A stretch of 64,000 nucleotides of DNA from Paenibacillus eucommiae. GTDB taxonomy: Bacteria > Bacillota > Bacilli > Paenibacillales > NBRC-103111. Of the stretch, positions 53,751 to 63,087 are shown piece after piece; within the stretch, counting starts at the first letter, position 1; the number at the start of each line of letters is the position of its first letter. Position numbers and translations under genes: made by a program. The notes under the pieces were generated by a model that saw only the letters and a program-made list of their open reading frames with translations, did no database searches and was not told the origin of the DNA. The stretch spans positions 1 through 64,000 of the forward strand of contig NZ_JAGGLB010000008.1 of assembly GCF_017874215.1 (NCBI RefSeq), in the 5' to 3' direction.

Positions 53751-54470
53751 TTAAGAGACCTTGCCAAAAGAAGCACTTTTAATAATATTTTCAATTTCCA
53801 GGAACCCGCGTTTTTGAGCATGCTGCAAAGGAGTTATCCCTTCTTTATCGCCAATATCGACATTTGCTCCGTGGTCAACTAGTAGTTGTACGATTTTTTG
53901 ATGCTTCTCTCCACCGTTACCTAGAATTACTGCTTCTAATAATGCCGTCCAATGCAAATTATTGATATGATTGACATCAACATCCGAACGAGTAAGAAGT
54001 TCTTTAACCACTTCAACATGTCCACGTTCTGAAGCAGGGATAAGAGCCGTGCCTCCAAACCGGTTCGTAAGCTTTGTATCAGCCCCGGCATCAATGGCTA
54101 GTTTTACAATTTCGAGCATTCCTTCGGCTCCGGCATACAAGAAAACATTATTTAAGTTGTTATCACGAGCATTAATGTCCGCGCCCTTTTCGATAAGTGC
54201 CTTTACCGTATCTACCTCATTGCTATAAGTCGCTGCCAGTACGGCTGTTCTTCCGCGTCCATCGGTTGCATGGATGTCTGCGCCGTCTTCAAGCAGGTTC
54301 AGAACGCTTTCGATGTCTCCTTTTTCTGCTGAATAAATCAGTTGTTGGTTCATCGTATCCACCTTCTTTTCTTTAGTTTGCGTTTCTTTCGGCAAATTCT
54401 GCGAGGAACTGGGCGTGATATGACACGCAGTAAGCAGGACAACAAATACAATCATGAGGAGGCGGTGCAT
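53751..54470 (-). CDS. Ankyrin-repeat lipoprotein
   Basis: 239 aa from the ATG at 54470, which has AAAGGAG upstream. A lipoprotein signal: MHRLLMIVFVVLLTACHIT, with Cys ~16 to be lipidated. Six or so ankyrin repeats follow from ~45 on (GDIESVLNLLEDGADIHATD; EVDTVKALIEKGADINARD; HVEVVKELLTRSDVDVNHIN; HQKIVQLLVDHGANVDIGDK). It is probably a protein-binding module on the outer membrane leaflet of a Gram-positive cell. The partner is unknown. Confidence 0.85.
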   Translation of the reverse strand: MHRLLMIVFVVLLTACHITPSSSQNLPKETQTKEKKVDTMNQQLIYSAEKGDIESVLNLLEDGADIHATDGRGRTAVLAATYSNEVDTVKALIEKGADINARDNNLNNVFLYAGAEGMLEIVKLAIDAGADTKLTNRFGGTALIPASERGHVEVVKELLTRSDVDVNHINNLHWTALLEAVILGNGGEKHQKIVQLLVDHGANVDIGDKEGITPLQHAQKRGFLEIENIIKSASFGKVS

Positions 54471-54647
54471 CGACATCACTCCTTTTCCTTCTATACAAAT
54501 ATGCTAACATAGAGATTACTATATGAAAAATATTAAAATAATAAGATTTATAGTCATTACACCAATAATTGAAAATAATGGAATAACGGCAGTTGTTTGA
54601 TCCTTCTTTTTAGAACCGCACTACATTTATTATTAAAAAAACACCAA

Positions 54648-54688
54648 CATTCTGAATATTTTTAATAATATTCAGAGAGCCGGTGCTA
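54648..54688 (-). terminator. Terminator of the solute-binding protein gene
   Basis: Minus strand: CACCGGCTCTCTGAATATT with AATATTCAGAATGTTGGTG (nearly complementary) then TTTTTTT. It is ~120 bp past the stop at 54809. Confidence 0.78.
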
Positions 54689-54808
54689 TATTGAATATAA
54701 AAAGAAACCCGTATGGAACACTAGTCCGCATCAAATTTTGGATGGTGACGGGGACTTCTCAAATGGATTTGGCCATTTGGTGGATTGCATTTCAATTGTT
54801 AGCCTGAT

Positions 54809-55996
54809 TTACACAGGCTGTTTTTGCAGGTTCACCAACCCTTGATCAAGCTTCAATGCCAGTTCATCTAGCGTCTCTTTTACATCAGCACCTTCGAATA
54901 CAATCCGAGCCAACGCAGGATTGACATACTCATCCAGCAGTTGGTAGTAACTTGACGTGGCTGACAACGGAAGTTTGCTGCCATATGCCATTTCTGCCAG
55001 TACCACACCGCGCATCGGATCTAGATCATGACCGACATCTGAATACACCGAGCGAAGCGGTGTAATAAAGCCTTGTGTCACTATCTGGGTAAGCTCATTG
55101 TTTGTACAGGTTAATTCGTGTAGCAGACGCCAGGCTATTTCAGGGTGTTTGGTACGGGATGAGATGCCGAATCCGCAAATCCATGGTTCATTTATTCTTT
55201 GACCTTCACGGAAGTATGGTAATCCCACTATGCCAAGATCGTCCATTAATAGCGGCTGATTTTCATGAAGCATGATGAAATAATCTAAGATCATACCGGT
55301 TTTATTTTCAAGCAAATCAGTGCTTGTGAAGTAATCCTGAGTTGCACGGGCCACGCGGTGTTTGCGGACGAAATCATTTGCCCACATGATTACTTCGATA
55401 GCTTGCAGGCTGTTCGTATATCCCGAAGCACGGGTTCGGTCCGGAGATGTCCAATCCGTACCCTTGGATATCAATAGGAGACCCAAATATTCACGATGGA
55501 ACGAGATGCGGGCAGCAAACCGTTCCTCATCTAGGTTTACATTCTCCCTTTGCAACCGTAGGGCCGTCTCAAGAAAATCGTCCCATGTCCAGTTTCCCTC
55601 CGGATACGGAATTCTAGCTTTATCGAACCATTTCTTATTGTAAAAAAAGCCCTTCATTGTAGCACTCAGCGGAATTGCAGTGATGCCCCCATCCATTCGC
55701 AAAAATTGAAGGATTGAAGAGTGAAATATAGCATCCATACCATCAGCTTCCATCCATGGTTGTAGATTCAGAAGCAAACCATCCCGATTGGCATCCGCAA
55801 TATCACCATTAAACAGCTGGACGAGATCCGCCTTCAATTCTCCTGTGTAAAGCGCATTACGAATTTCACCACCCTGGAAAACCTCGATGAGTACACTCAC
55901 TTCCGGGTTCTTGGTCTCAAACCGACTTGCGACAGCCTCTACTGCTTCCCTCTGCCAGGGTTCATCGATAAACACTTTAATTTCCACCTTATTCAT
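54809..55996 (-). CDS. Extracellular solute-binding-like protein lacking a signal peptide
   Basis: 395 aa from the ATG at 55996, where GGAGG is eight bases upstream. It is a typical sugar-type (family 1) binding protein fold (VEIKVFIDEPWQREAVEAVA; IPLSATMKGFFYNKKWFDKA; GNWTWDDFLETALRLQ; EIAWRLLHELT), but starts directly with the mature-protein motif. No secretion signal or lipobox is present, so it should remain in the cytosol. In Paenibacillus such domains also occur fused to GntR regulators, so this may be a sensor part that has lost, or never had, its partner. No permease genes adjoin it. Confidence 0.75.
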   Translation of the reverse strand: MNKVEIKVFIDEPWQREAVEAVASRFETKNPEVSVLIEVFQGGEIRNALYTGELKADLVQLFNGDIADANRDGLLLNLQPWMEADGMDAIFHSSILQFLRMDGGITAIPLSATMKGFFYNKKWFDKARIPYPEGNWTWDDFLETALRLQRENVNLDEERFAARISFHREYLGLLLISKGTDWTSPDRTRASGYTNSLQAIEVIMWANDFVRKHRVARATQDYFTSTDLLENKTGMILDYFIMLHENQPLLMDDLGIVGLPYFREGQRINEPWICGFGISSRTKHPEIAWRLLHELTCTNNELTQIVTQGFITPLRSVYSDVGHDLDPMRGVVLAEMAYGSKLPLSATSSYYQLLDEYVNPALARIVFEGADVKETLDELALKLDQGLVNLQKQPV

Positions 55997-56058
55997 CGCA
56001 TCGTCCTCCAAGCCATTGATCTCTGATTTGTAATCAGTCAACATGCAACCGTTAGTGA

Positions 56059-56995
56059 TCAAATTCTGTTCTTAATAAATGTTTCGAATTCAGCAACAGA
56101 GTCGAACTGGTTCAAAGATACATCTTCTGAACATAAATGTTCCTCTAGCTTCTCTATAAGGTGCACAACAGCTAACCGCGATGGCTCAAAATCTGTTGGA
56201 TCAAGAAGAGAGACGAGATCTGGATACCCAAACCGATAATAAAACTCTCGATACTTCCCCGAATCCAAAATACCAGGCCAGCGTCCTTTTTCGGCTGCGT
56301 ACAATGCTCGGGACAAACCATCTTGTACGCCAATAGCAACGAAAAATGCTGTTTCGTAATGACCTTTTTCGCAAGCAGTCAAGAGTTTGTTTAGCATTCC
56401 TTTTTCCTCTTCGTAGTAACCCTTCATTCGATCTTTATAAGAGCGAATTCCTTCTAGTCTATTTTTGCGTTCTGAAATCAGATTAAGAGTATCTTTAGTC
56501 AGTTGCTCACACGCAGACATAATTTCATCTTTAGAATGGCTGAACATAATTGTGTCCAGATATGGATCCAGTTGATCTGGCTTAATCGGAAAATTCATGA
56601 CCTGCTCACGGAAATGGCCCCACATACGTGTATAGTAAGCTTGGTTCAACAAGGCAAGTGATTTAAATGCGGAAACAGCAATCTCTTGGGCCTGCGTTCG
56701 ACAATAGGACATATAATAATTCACAGTCTGCAATAATGGTCGTACTCCACTCTCAGATGTTGCCATTCTTCCCGCACGTTCCCATCCGATTGGCAAGAAA
56801 TCAAAACTTATACCATCGATTATAAACTGCAACTCTACTTGTCTTCCTCTCTCCGTGGCCGGTATAAAGAAGAAGTCCAAATCCGATCCCTACCCTGCAA
56901 ATACGATCCATAGTTTCCAACAATATCAACATCTTGCGGGTATTGAGTCTTAATTTGATCGACAATAATATCTGCTACGGAAAAACATCAACCAT
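56059..56995 (-). pseudogene. Nucleotidyltransferase gene with two single-base deletions
   Basis: The frame from 56880 gives 273 aa beginning inside the active-site motif (DLDFFFIPATERG). The missing start is in other frames upstream: ATG at 56995 (AAGGGGGA before it) reads MVDVFP, then after one lost base VADIIVDQIKTQYPQDVDIV...GNYGSYLQGR, then after another lost base GSDLDFFFIP. Restoring both gives a contiguous ~315-aa GSYxxG...SDLD nucleotidyltransferase, the aminoglycoside/kanamycin nucleotidyltransferase type. Sequencing errors are an alternative. The stop lies 62 bp before the next gene's ATG. Confidence 0.7.
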
Positions 56996-57085
56996 TAAAA
57001 GAATCCCCCTTATGTAAACGTTCTTTTACTATATCACATTCACTTATGAAAAATTTTGTAAAGAATTCTTATAGTCAACTTATTT

Positions 57086-57544
57086 TCATTTAATTGTATC
57101 GTGAAGTTCAACTTCTACTTCTGTCGAATTGTTACTACCCCATTCATCTGATATTTCAAGATGCCATGATCTAACTATTCGTTCAAATCTGTTTTCATCA
57201 ATCCACTTATGCAAAACTTCGTACGTATCCCTAATTTTATAATTAGGTCCTTTATGTTTGATTACTGCATACTTTTGTGGAGGTATCGTTAAAAAAACCA
57301 TACCAACAGGTATTTCATTATACTGCTTTACTTCAACACATACCCAATAACCATCTTCTTCATCAGTGAAGTCTCCTACAATAAAAGCTCCTATTAATCT
57401 TGTTGGGGTTACAACTTCCTTAATTTCTTTAAGACCGTTTTTTAAAGTAATTGCTGCTCTGGGAATTTCATTAACATATTGATCACCTTCACAAACAACA
57501 CGTAGTCCAACTAACTTCATCTCTTTAAGTTCAGTTACTCTCAA
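57086..57544 (-). CDS. GyrI-like small-molecule-binding protein
   Basis: 152 aa stand-alone GyrI-like/AraC effector-binding domain (KLVGLRVVCEGDQYVNEIPR; RLIGAFIVGDFTDEEDGYWV; VFLTIPPQKYAVIKHKGPNY). It binds small hydrophobic ligands in some family members. No DNA-binding part. The ATG at 57544 is preceded by AAGAAGTG. The spacer 57545-57807 holds no gene. Confidence 0.8.
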   Translation of the reverse strand: MRVTELKEMKLVGLRVVCEGDQYVNEIPRAAITLKNGLKEIKEVVTPTRLIGAFIVGDFTDEEDGYWVCVEVKQYNEIPVGMVFLTIPPQKYAVIKHKGPNYKIRDTYEVLHKWIDENRFERIVRSWHLEISDEWGSNNSTEVEVELHDTIK

Positions 57545-57807
57545 AATATTTCACTTCTTTCTTAAATTTTATTAAATTAATCATGTATTACATTCCAACA
57601 ATGCCCACAAAGGGAACATGCGTTCTATATTATTATTTTACCATAATCTGTGAGATAAAGGTAGTCATTTAGAAGATTTTTTCGCAGAATTACCGGTTCT
57701 TTTTCGGGAGCCTGTTTTGGATTGTATGCAAATGTTGATCACTAATCATTAAATAAATCCAACGAATAATCGTTTTATTGGCTTTGAACCTTTGAATTAT
57801 TGTAAAA

Positions 57808-57851
57808 AATCTCGCCCTAGAGCACTAAAGAGTGCGTTGGGCGAGATTCGA
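57808..57851 (-). terminator. Terminator of the TetR-MMPL operon
   Basis: Minus strand: AATCTCGCCC pairs with GGGCGAGATT (perfect 10 bp) followed by TTTTTAC, a few bases after the MMPL stop. Confidence 0.85.
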
Positions 57852-57856
57852 TCTTT

Positions 57857-60800
57857 CTATTTCTTCTTCTTTAATGCATCTGGTAATACCATTAATGCTG
57901 GCACAAGCATCGGTAGCAGGATGTAGCAGAGCACCAACAGGCCAACTATAACCGCAGCGGCGAGCTCTATCAGCAAGATGAGTCCCGAAGGAATCAACGT
58001 TGCGAACGTTCCTCCCAAGATGACCATCGCAGAAATAATGACTCCGCCGACACTTCTGGCTGCCTTGACAATCGCTTCACCTGGTGCAATATCCCCGTAC
58101 TCCTTGTACCTCATCATGAGGAATATACTATAATCTACACCGACCGCCACAATAACAATGAATGAGAAGAACGGTACAAAAGAGGAAACACCGTCCGCTC
58201 CGATTACATATTTTGTAACCAGGTTAGATGCGCTCATAGCCACGTAATAAGAAGCAAGCAGTGACAATACGATATATACAGATGGCCAGAACGCCCGGAT
58301 AACGAACCACAATACCAGGAACACTCCGATGATTACGATAATCGCCGTGCTGTTGAAGGATTTGATCTGTGCTTTGTTCGTATCATACGTTGTTGAGCTC
58401 GGACCTGCAGCGCCGAATGTCGCACCCGCAAGTACGGAGCCCTTCAGGCTGCTGTCTATGGTCGAGTTGATCCGCTCGATTGTATCCAGAGCTGCTGGCG
58501 AATACGGATCATCTTTCAGAATAACAATCATCTTTGTGATCTTGCGATCCTTAGTCATAAAATTGTCTTGCGCCTGCTGGAAGCCTTCACTCTCCAGCGC
58601 CTCGCGTGGAATGAAGAATGTCTTAGTGCCGCTAAGCTGCTTCAGGAAATCCCCTGTTTTGCCCAAGCCATCGGAGATGTCACCAAGCCCCTGACCGCTT
58701 TTACCTAGGCCATCCTTCAGTTGAACCATGCCGCCGGACAGTTCCGCTAAGCCTGCATTCAGCTTCTGCTGCCCGCTTTTCACTTCAACCAAAGCGGCGT
58801 TCAGCTTCAGCATATTGGCCGCAATCTCACGGTTGCCTGCACTTCCTTGCTTTAAGCCCGTTGACAGCTCCGCAGCTCCAGCTTCCAAGCTGTTTAATCC
58901 TGAAACCAATTGCGTCTGACCTGCAGCAATTTGAGCAAGTCCATTGGTTGATTGGGAGAAATTCTTATTAAGCTTATCATAATTGCCATTGAGTTGGTCA
59001 AGACCCCCTCTAAGCTGAGCTAAGCCAGATAAAAGTCCCTCCCCCGTCTGCTTCAATACCTGATAATCTTCGTCGTCCTTTAATTCGTTATGCTTCGTTC
59101 CTAATGTATCGATGAGCGTGTTCATTCCAGCAAGTGTTTGTTCCAAAGCCGGAATACCACCTGACACCCGCTCATAACCGGAAGCCACATCTAGGTATCC
59201 TTTTTGCAGCTGGTCAAGCCCCTTGCTAAGCTGCGAAGTATTGGAGGCTATCTCTTTAAGACCTCCAGCAAGCTTCGTAATTCCAGTCTTTAAATCCCCG
59301 GCACCATCTGCGCCTTGGCCAATCCCGCTGGCAACTTGATTCAATGCATCCGTGATCTGCACATAACCCTGCTGCACCTTATCCGTTCCGTCCACGAGTT
59401 GATCTAGACTCGAGAAGTCGGGCACGACTAGCTTCTCTTGCATTTGACCGATGCCACTCTTGATCTGGTCTACGCCATCTTGGGTCGCCGAGATTCCCTT
59501 GCTCACTTCCTCGGTCTGGCTGCTTACGTAGAAATCCTCAATCTGCTCAGATTGTGGCTGTGTTACGCTAGCTACAGAGTTGACGCCCTCGACCGCCTTG
59601 AGCTCATTTGTGAGCTTATCTATGGTGCTCATAGCATCGTTGTTATCCATCGGCTTATCGCTTGAAACAACAATAGTTGTTGGCAGTGCCTGGCCGCGGC
59701 TGAAGTGTTCACCTACGATACTGAACCCTTTGGTAGAAGGATGATCATCGCCCAGCTCAGCGAGTTGGTCGAACGATAACTTTTGCCCGCTGGTCAGTAG
59801 TGCTGGAATAAGTAATATAATGATAACAACCGTTGTGACAATTGGGCGTTTCACGGAGAAAGCAGTCAGATTCGCCCAGAACCTACTCTCCTTATGTCCA
59901 CCAACCTTCTTAGAGGGCCAGAACATCTTTGTTCCCAGCACCTTCATAATGAAAGGAGTCAACGTTAGAATTTCCAATAATAACACAATTGCACCAATCG
60001 CTACGACATTCGCTGATTTGTATATTCCGAATTCTGAGAAGCTAAGTGCAGCAAAAGCAATGAATACTGTCAATATGCTGTATACAATCGTCTTTCCAGC
60101 AGTCCGGTAGGAAGTAACGATTGCATCATCTACTGAGCTGCCGTGCGCCAATTCCTCCTTGAACCGGTTGAACAAGAGGATATTATAATCCGTCCCGATA
60201 CCGAACAAGATGAGGACTAGCAGCATCTGTGTCACACTCGTGATGGGAAAATCGAACTTATCAATAATCTGCGCGGCAATGCCCATTGAGCACAAATAGG
60301 AAATACCGACCGCAATCAGAGAAACGAAGGGAATGACTAAGGAGCGGAACATGACTACCAGCACGATCAGAATGAACAATACCGTTAAGATCGCACTCTT
60401 TTCCACACCTTCGGTTGAGGCCTTGATGTAGTCATTCTGGATAAAATCTTCGCCGCTTAAATAATACTGAACATCTACTCCCTTAAGCACTTCTTCAAAC
60501 TCGGCATGTATATCGTCAACGCTCTGACCTTGTTTGTCTAGAATAAAGCTGGCCATCAAGGTCGTACCATCCTCGGAGATGAGGGAGGACTTGGCTTCCG
60601 GTGTTGTGATGGGATCGATCAGCTGGCTGAGACCAAGCTTGGCCTCGTTGGCCTTCAAGTTCTCAATTCCCGCTCCAATCTGCTTCATATCTTCATCCGA
60701 GAGCTTATCCTCATCGAAAAATATGATAATATTATTCGTTCCGCTCGTTTCGTTCATCTGCCCGAGCAGCTTGCTTGCCACCTTGGATGGGCTATCCTCA

Positions 60801-60925
60801 GTTAGCGGATCCTGACCCCGTTCATGCAAAATTGCGTTGACATCCGGTTGGAATACAGTCAACACAGTCGTAGCTGCAAGCCAGATGATCAGAATCGCCC
60901 AGCGCCATTTAATAATTGTCCTCAT
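57857..60925 (-). CDS. MMPL/RND-type membrane transporter (YdfJ-like)
   Basis: 1022 aa. Twelve predicted TM segments in two blocks: one near the start, then ~170-370, and a final block from ~855 on. Between them lies a long helical repeat region (~455-745) with G-x3-L-x2-G pattern (LVDGTDKVQQGYVQITDALN; ASNTSQLSKGLDQLQ). The proton-relay-like region has FGIGTDYNILLFNRFKEEL and its counterpart VAVGVDYSIFLMMRYKE. This is the MMPL layout, which exports lipids, peptides or drugs with proton exchange. The ATG has GGGGGGA upstream. It follows tetR by 19 bp. Confidence 0.88.
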   Translation of the reverse strand: MRTIIKWRWAILIIWLAATTVLTVFQPDVNAILHERGQDPLTEDSPSKVASKLLGQMNETSGTNNIIIFFDEDKLSDEDMKQIGAGIENLKANEAKLGLSQLIDPITTPEAKSSLISEDGTTLMASFILDKQGQSVDDIHAEFEEVLKGVDVQYYLSGEDFIQNDYIKASTEGVEKSAILTVLFILIVLVVMFRSLVIPFVSLIAVGISYLCSMGIAAQIIDKFDFPITSVTQMLLVLILFGIGTDYNILLFNRFKEELAHGSSVDDAIVTSYRTAGKTIVYSILTVFIAFAALSFSEFGIYKSANVVAIGAIVLLLEILTLTPFIMKVLGTKMFWPSKKVGGHKESRFWANLTAFSVKRPIVTTVVIIILLIPALLTSGQKLSFDQLAELGDDHPSTKGFSIVGEHFSRGQALPTTIVVSSDKPMDNNDAMSTIDKLTNELKAVEGVNSVASVTQPQSEQIEDFYVSSQTEEVSKGISATQDGVDQIKSGIGQMQEKLVVPDFSSLDQLVDGTDKVQQGYVQITDALNQVASGIGQGADGAGDLKTGITKLAGGLKEIASNTSQLSKGLDQLQKGYLDVASGYERVSGGIPALEQTLAGMNTLIDTLGTKHNELKDDEDYQVLKQTGEGLLSGLAQLRGGLDQLNGNYDKLNKNFSQSTNGLAQIAAGQTQLVSGLNSLEAGAAELSTGLKQGSAGNREIAANMLKLNAALVEVKSGQQKLNAGLAELSGGMVQLKDGLGKSGQGLGDISDGLGKTGDFLKQLSGTKTFFIPREALESEGFQQAQDNFMTKDRKITKMIVILKDDPYSPAALDTIERINSTIDSSLKGSVLAGATFGAAGPSSTTYDTNKAQIKSFNSTAIIVIIGVFLVLWFVIRAFWPSVYIVLSLLASYYVAMSASNLVTKYVIGADGVSSFVPFFSFIVIVAVGVDYSIFLMMRYKEYGDIAPGEAIVKAARSVGGVIISAMVILGGTFATLIPSGLILLIELAAAVIVGLLVLCYILLPMLVPALMVLPDALKKKK

Positions 60926-60944
60926 ATGTTAGAGTCCCCCCAGG

Positions 60945-61562
60945 TTACATTTGTCCCAACAAGGCAGCAATGCCTTCGGAATATACATGCATGTATTGAT
61001 CAATTAATCGCTTTAACGTATCACCTTCTTCGTTATCTCTGAGAATGAGACAGATTCCCTCCACAATCGTAGCCGCCAGCATCCTGGCAAGCGTAATCCC
61101 TTCCTGGAGCTGCCGAGCTTGACCCGACTTCTTGATTACAATTACTTTATCCAGAATACTGAAAGCAAGATCCACCAGTTCCGGTTTGACCTTCTCGTAT
61201 TTGGACCCATCGCTTCGATTAAGAAGGATCATGAGCTCCGAGCTGTAGGATTTGAACAATTCAACAATCGTGCCCTCGACTTTTCGAAAATAGCTAAGTA
61301 TCTCCGGAGCATCTCTCGTCCTGCTATGCTCGATTTCTTGGCTGATTTCCTGCATGTAAGCTGCATATTGCTCATGGACAGGACCTACAATTGCGTCGAA
61401 CAATTCTTCCTTATTCTTGAAGTAGCGATAGACATTTCCGCTTGTAATTCCCGCTGACTTGGCAATCTGACGCATAGATGCAGTTAGATAACCTTCCCGC
61501 TTGAACTCTGACAAGGCTGCTTGAACAATATTATGTCTAACCTCATCCTTCAGGATTTGCAT
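60945..61562 (-). CDS. TetR family repressor of the MMPL transporter
   Basis: 205 aa with the N-terminal TetR helix-turn-helix (LSEFKREGYLTASMRQIAKS; GITSGNVYRYFKNKEELFDA). The rest is ligand-binding and dimer helices. The ATG is preceded by AGGTGAT. Being first in a two-gene operon with the transporter, it probably represses its own promoter until a substrate binds. Confidence 0.9.
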   Translation of the reverse strand: MQILKDEVRHNIVQAALSEFKREGYLTASMRQIAKSAGITSGNVYRYFKNKEELFDAIVGPVHEQYAAYMQEISQEIEHSRTRDAPEILSYFRKVEGTIVELFKSYSSELMILLNRSDGSKYEKVKPELVDLAFSILDKVIVIKKSGQARQLQEGITLARMLAATIVEGICLILRDNEEGDTLKRLIDQYMHVYSEGIAALLGQM

Positions 61563-62012
61563 AAGTAATCACCTGTTCATTATTGATTTAATAAAGATGA
61601 TTATACGGATTCAAAGTCCAAGATACAATAGCGAACAAGCACGCAAATTTGACAAAATTGTTGCAATTATTTAGTACTGTCCTGCACAAGTATGGAGCAT
61701 AAGATTATTCATCTACCTTTGCTAAAAAAGACACCTCTTCACTTTTATAAGGTGCCCTTCCCAAAAATGTTATTTGCTTATTTAAACTTATACACGTTTC
61801 CTTACTTAATCCTACAATTCATTTATCCGCTTTATACGGCATCCCCTTACTGCGAGGCATCAAGACGAAGCATCGATTCGAGTTCACCAGGAAAGAAAAC
61901 AAGGTATACATGCTACCATTTGGAGATAACAAAATATTTTTCCCTTCAAATGTATAAATTGACAAAGAACTTTGCACAATACCCTTATACCCCAGATAGG
62001 AGTGATACACTA
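61563..62012. other. Intergenic region between tetR and the SASP gene
   Basis: 450 bp. It holds the divergent TetR promoter (near 61570-61610) and the SASP promoter. A frame starting at 61692 merges into the SASP gene but has no protein-like features before the real ATG at 62013. Confidence 0.6.
61951..61981 (+). promoter_or_regulatory. Candidate sigma-G promoter of the SASP gene
   Basis: TGTATA (-35-like), 18-bp spacer, CACAATA (-10-like, 5 of 7 with CATACTA). It lies ~30 bp before the ribosome site (GATAGGAG), as expected for a forespore gene. Confidence 0.55.
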
Positions 62013-62231
62013 ATGGCAAGAAGAAGAAGTAGTAATACGTTGCTCATTCCACAAGCTCAACAGGCACTTGATCAACTTAAATATGAAGTTGCTCAAGAAT
62101 TGGGCATCCAAATTCCGCAGGATGGTTATTATGGAAACATGGCTACTCGTGATGCAGGAGCAATAGGTGGTCACATCACACGCAGACTTGTCCAAATAGC
62201 GGAGCAACAAATAACAGGGTTTAAACGTTAA
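62013..62231 (+). CDS. Alpha/beta-type small acid-soluble spore protein
   Basis: 72 aa. It coats DNA in dormant spores, shielding it from UV and heat; it is degraded by Gpr on germination. The core motifs are clear: KYEVAQELGIQI (Gpr cut site region) and GAIGGHITRRLV, the conserved second half. The ATG at 62013 has AGGAG upstream. The forms with YYGNMATRDAG differ slightly from the usual GDxTARxNG. It is monocistronic with its own terminator. Confidence 0.93.
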   Translation: MARRRSSNTLLIPQAQQALDQLKYEVAQELGIQIPQDGYYGNMATRDAGAIGGHITRRLVQIAEQQITGFKR

Positions 62232-62249
62232 TTTGAGCTTTTACCCAGA

Positions 62250-62299
62250 AAAAAAGACTGTTCTACCCGCTTCTTCATTGGGGTAATAACAGTCTTTTT
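62250..62299. terminator. Terminator of the SASP gene
   Basis: AAAAAGACTGTT pairs with AACAGTCTTTTT; inner TACCC/GGGGTA adds to the stem. It is 20 bp past the stop, and also faces the minus-strand remnant. Confidence 0.87.
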
Positions 62300-62301
62300 C
62301 T

Positions 62302-62869
62302 TTATATATTTAGGGGCTTGGGGAAGTTGGAGGGCTTGTCTCCTGCTTGCGCTTCGGCATACTTGTATACCAATTCTTGTTGTGCCCACGTGCCAATTTT
62401 GGCATGGTCCGTAAACGTTAACGGTACACCTTGTGCTTTGGGCTTTAGTGCATGAATTAGCATCACAATAAACTCAGCCCGGGTAATTGAATTGTCCGGT
62501 CTGAAGGTATGATCAGAATAACCGCTAATCAATTTCGCTGTTAGAGCTTGCTGAATATGCACCTCTGCCCAATGTCTAGCAAGATCGCTGAACTTGACAG
62601 ACGATGGGGCTGGCTTCAGTAATCTTAGCATTAAGCTCCGTTTTATCCGCTACGGTTGTGGCTTGGCTGATCAAACCTGAGTTTTCACCCGCTGAATTAT
62701 ACGCCTTGACTATAAAGGTATAGATTGTACCTGGCTTTAAATTCACTACAGTATGCAAATAGACATTTCCGGTAATTGTCTCAAAGACAGGTTCACGATT
62801 ATCGTCAAGATATATTCGATACCCAGTCACACCGACATTCGCTGTGGCCATTGGCCAATCTAATCTCAC
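62302..62869 (-). pseudogene. Fibronectin III-SLH surface protein remnant, frameshifted
   Basis: The upstream frame (62869-62576) encodes most of a fibronectin type III domain (GVTGYRIYLDDNREPVFE; VNLKPGTIYTFIVKAYNSAG), ending soon after. In another frame overlapping it (62631-62302) an SLH domain follows: VKFSDLARHWAEVHIQQA, then DNSITRAEFIVMLIHA and the start of a second SLH. A shift near 62610-62620 splits them, and no signal peptide or start is present. A cell-surface S-layer protein cut short at both ends. Confidence 0.75.
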
Positions 62870-63087
62870 ACTTGTTTGATTTACTTCCGATTATTATCTT
62901 TTAACAAATCCCACCGATACGGAAAGTCCAAGGGCGCATCTATAAACCGTATCAAGGCCCTATTTTAGCATAAGAAAATCTGAAAACAATTTGCAAATGT
63001 TAACTTTATGTCCTGTTTTTCCGACAAAAAAATAGCATGTGTTGTATACTGAAAGCAAAAGAATTTTGCCGGAATCTCGGAGGAACA
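62870..63087. other. Intergenic region before the MalT-like gene
   Basis: 218 bp with no gene. It is the probable promoter region of the regulator; TTGTATACTGA (63052-63062) offers a possible -10. No further signal was found. Confidence 0.4.

Noticed and set aside
61692-62012. N-terminal extension of the SASP protein
   Set aside because: SASPs are ~60-75 aa; the ATG at 62013 has the ribosome site and the promoter-like sequence lies inside the supposed extension.
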